A DNA stretch of 41,812 bases from a virus: positions 1 to 41,812 of the IMG/VR virus record IMGVR_UViG_3300033151_000761; one strand, written 5' to 3'. Position numbers and translations under genes: made by a program. The notes beneath the pieces are model-generated. The model ran no database searches. It was not told the DNA's origin and worked only from the letters and a program-made list of their open reading frames with translations. Positions 40,552 to 41,812 of the stretch are shown here, one piece after another. Position 1 is the stretch's first letter. Each line of letters opens with the position of its first letter.

Positions 40552-41238
40552 CTACTTACGACGACCAGTTTTTTTGGTAGCAGGCTTACCAGCAGCCTCA
40601 CCAGCAGCCTCACCAGCAGCCTCACCAGCAGCCTCACCAGCAGGCTTACCAGTAGCGGGCTCACCAGCAGCCTCAAGTACTTCACCAGTAGCCTCAAGTA
40701 CTTCACCAGTAGCCTCACCAGTAGCCTCAAGTACTTCACCAGCAGCAGCTAGGTGGGTGTGTAGCTCTTCTAGTGTCTCGAAGCCAAGAGTTGTGGCCTG
40801 GATGGCTGCCTTCGCTTTCTGGATAGCTTCGCGTGCTGCTGCAATAGCTGCAGGTTTAACCTTACCAGTCTCAACATCAGTTAATAGTTGAGTCATTGCG
40901 GTCTTAGCAACAGCTTGTTGACTCGTCCAGTGACCAACACCTTCTTTACACATGGTGTTTAGCTTAGTTGCTGAGCTAGCTTTCTTACCAAACTCGACAG
41001 CTTCGGAGCCAACTAGTGGCATGAAACGTTTGAAGTAGTAGCATCTAATGGCAACAACTTCACCCTCAGCATTACGAATAACAGTTGAAGTTGAGCCACC
41101 ACTTGTTGCCCCACGCTGTTTTGGTACTGCGAAAGTTTCTAGCTCAGCAAATACATCACTGATGGTCTTGTCAGCATTGGCAGCAAGAAACGCCATTATG
41201 GCAACGAATGGTTTTTTGTAACTAGTGGGAGTGTTCAT
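40552..41238 (-). CDS. Paralogue of the 1176-1625 product with Ala/Gly/Glu repeat tail
   Basis: A 228-residue protein. Residues about 10-125 align with the 149-residue protein at 1176-1625 (GEVVAIRCYY, GKKASSATKLNTMCKEG, HWTSQQ). The C-terminal 60 residues are low complexity: repeats of GEVLEAT and GEAA units from 12- to 30-base DNA repeats at about 40575-40745, ending in the basic TKKTGRRK. Such a tail resembles linker-histone-like or unstructured nucleic-acid binding tails and is prone to length change. AAGGTG lies before the ATG. It has its own promoter (41298) and terminator (40492), so it is a single-gene transcript beside the putative origin. Function unknown; strong early expression is plausible. 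Confidence 0.82.
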   Translation of the reverse strand: MNTPTSYKKPFVAIMAFLAANADKTISDVFAELETFAVPKQRGATSGGSTSTVIRNAEGEVVAIRCYYFKRFMPLVGSEAVEFGKKASSATKLNTMCKEGVGHWTSQQAVAKTAMTQLLTDVETGKVKPAAIAAAREAIQKAKAAIQATTLGFETLEELHTHLAAAGEVLEATGEATGEVLEATGEVLEAAGEPATGKPAGEAAGEAAGEAAGEAAGKPATKKTGRRK

Positions 41239-41297
41239 AGTGCACCTTTTTAAGTTTTGGAATTGATAAATTGATAAAAAAATTCAATCTATGGGTT

Positions 41298-41326
41298 ATA
41301 ATATCACGTTTTTAGTGTCTTGTACA
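41298..41326 (-). promoter_or_regulatory. Promoter for the 228-residue gene
   Basis: Minus strand: TGTACA at 41321-41326, 17-base spacer ending GTGA, TATTAT at 41298-41303. Same design as the promoters at 5760 and 14794. The leader to the ATG at 41238 is about 54 bases. Confidence 0.65.
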
Positions 41327-41376
41327 TATTTAATTTCGGATGTTTCGTATATAATAAAGAGTAGTAAGACAGGTAG

Positions 41377-41472
41377 GGTGAGGTGGGGCTGACCTAGGGG
41401 CTGACCTAAGTGAGGTGGGGCTGACCTAAGTGAGGTGGGGCTGACCTAAGTGAGGTGGGGCTGACCTAGGGG
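41377..41472. repeat. Tandem repeat, 20-bp unit, about 4.5 copies
   Basis: Unit CTGACCTAAGTGAGGTGGGG begins at 41401, 41421 and 41441, with partial copies on both sides. The outermost copies carry CCTAGG instead of CCTAAG. Non-coding; iteron-like spacing (about two helical turns) fits a protein-binding array. Confidence 0.9.
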
Positions 41473-41612
41473 TAGATTGGGTCCATAGTATGGCAGAGAA
41501 TGGTTGTGATAGATTGGGGGTAGAGTTAGATAGGTTGTGATAGATTGGGAGCATGGCGAGGTATGGTTGTGATAGATTGGGAGCATGGCGGGGTATGGTT
41601 GGGACTAGATTT
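41473..41612. repeat. Tandem repeat, 32-bp unit, about 3 copies
   Basis: Units containing GAGCATGGCG and GGTATGGTTGTGATAGATTGG; two copies are exactly 32 bases apart (41549 and 41581), with a more diverged copy before. Non-coding. Together with the 20-bp and 33-bp arrays it forms the repeat-rich region that spans the genome junction. Confidence 0.8.
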
Positions 41613-41698
41613 GGCTAACAAATGTCAACGGAGGTTTTTGGAAATATAATTCGTTTAAATTGATAACTTTATACCGTTTTTTTGAAGACTTTGTCTGT
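41613..41698. other. Non-coding junction segment
   Basis: No gene. It contains CAACGGAGGTTTTTGGAA, which resembles TAACGGAGGTTTTTTGGAA near 563 and the GAGGTTTTTGGGAGAAG repeats at 3.4-3.5 kb. Confidence 0.5.
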
Positions 41699-41812
41699 CT
41701 GTCGAAACCAAGAAAAAACGACAAAAAGCGGAAAACGGGGCGAAAAAAACATCCCTTCCAAATCAAGGTGTTAGGAGAAAAAACGTGATTTTTTTATTAA
41801 CAGACGTTTTTC
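41699..41812. repeat. Terminal redundancy, right copy
   Basis: Exact copy of bases 1-114. See the left copy. Confidence 0.95.

Noticed and set aside
40514-40891. 125-codon plus-strand ORF rich in Ala/Ser/Pro
   Set aside because: Antisense shadow of the repeat-rich 3' end of the minus-strand gene 40552-41238.
1-41812. tRNA genes, integrase or phage RNA polymerase
   Set aside because: I looked for T-loop-like sequences, recombinase motifs and single-subunit RNA polymerase motifs and saw none. A covariance-model search could still find a divergent tRNA.

Overview
This window is an essentially complete genome of a short-tailed (podovirus-type) lytic bacteriophage. Bases 1-114 recur exactly at 41699-41812, so the molecule is either circularly permuted and closes at about 41,698 bp, or carries a short direct terminal repeat. 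A P22-like set of virion proteins, a phage-style replication set, an Lgt-type lipobox and Shine-Dalgarno sites point to a Gram-negative bacterial host. No integrase, excisionase, RNA polymerase, tRNA gene or CRISPR array was seen. Transcription appears to rely on host RNA polymerase: several start regions share an extended -10 (TGATATAAT-like), three of them with TGTACA/T 17 bases upstream.

Layout. (1) 41239 to the end and 1 to 1175: about 1.6 kb of non-coding, repeat-rich DNA with 20-, 32- and 33-bp tandem repeats and a 65-bp element that also occurs at 30.2 kb; an origin or control region is plausible. (2) 1176-2477 (-): four tiny genes separated by near-identical hairpin spacers. (3) 2478-3584: very AT-rich repeats. 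A 91-bp unit occurs three times and carries a promoter each time; a 45-bp unit follows, then a duplication of the 3' end of terL. (4) 3585-5690 (-): a small RHH-like protein, a putative small terminase and the large terminase. (5) 5841-25628 (+): the virion operon. It holds scaffold, N4-gp56-type capsid protein, a pair of duplicated decoration-like proteins, tail fibre, lipoprotein, P22 gp4-like and gp10-like tail proteins, a 2OG-Fe(II) oxygenase and a GNAT acetyltransferase with their own promoter, ejection proteins with the portal among them, and a second fibre/spike. (6) 25625-40454 (-): replication and nucleotide metabolism. It holds VRR-NUC nuclease, ATP DNA ligase, SF2 helicase, DnaQ-like exonuclease, 5'-3' exonuclease, a three-domain nucleotide enzyme, a DHFR-like protein, a ThyA-fold enzyme, PolA, SSB, a Dda-like helicase and a PrimPol-SF3 helicase. 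(7) 40552-41238 (-): a paralogue of the gene at 1176.

Points of most interest. The ThyA-fold enzyme has Asp where thymidylate synthases have the dUMP-selecting Asn, which predicts a dCMP-directed enzyme and hence a modified cytosine in the genome; its neighbours (MazG-like/dCMP deaminase/dATP-dGTP diphosphohydrolase fusion, DHFR-like protein) fit nucleotide-pool remodelling. The tetranucleotide CTAG, usually avoided in bacterial DNA, is about 4-5 times more frequent than chance in hand-counted stretches, on both gene strands. PolA and the 5'-3' exonuclease are both broken by short internal deletions whose junctions look like recombination between 9-11 base direct repeats in different frames. 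No endolysin was recognised.
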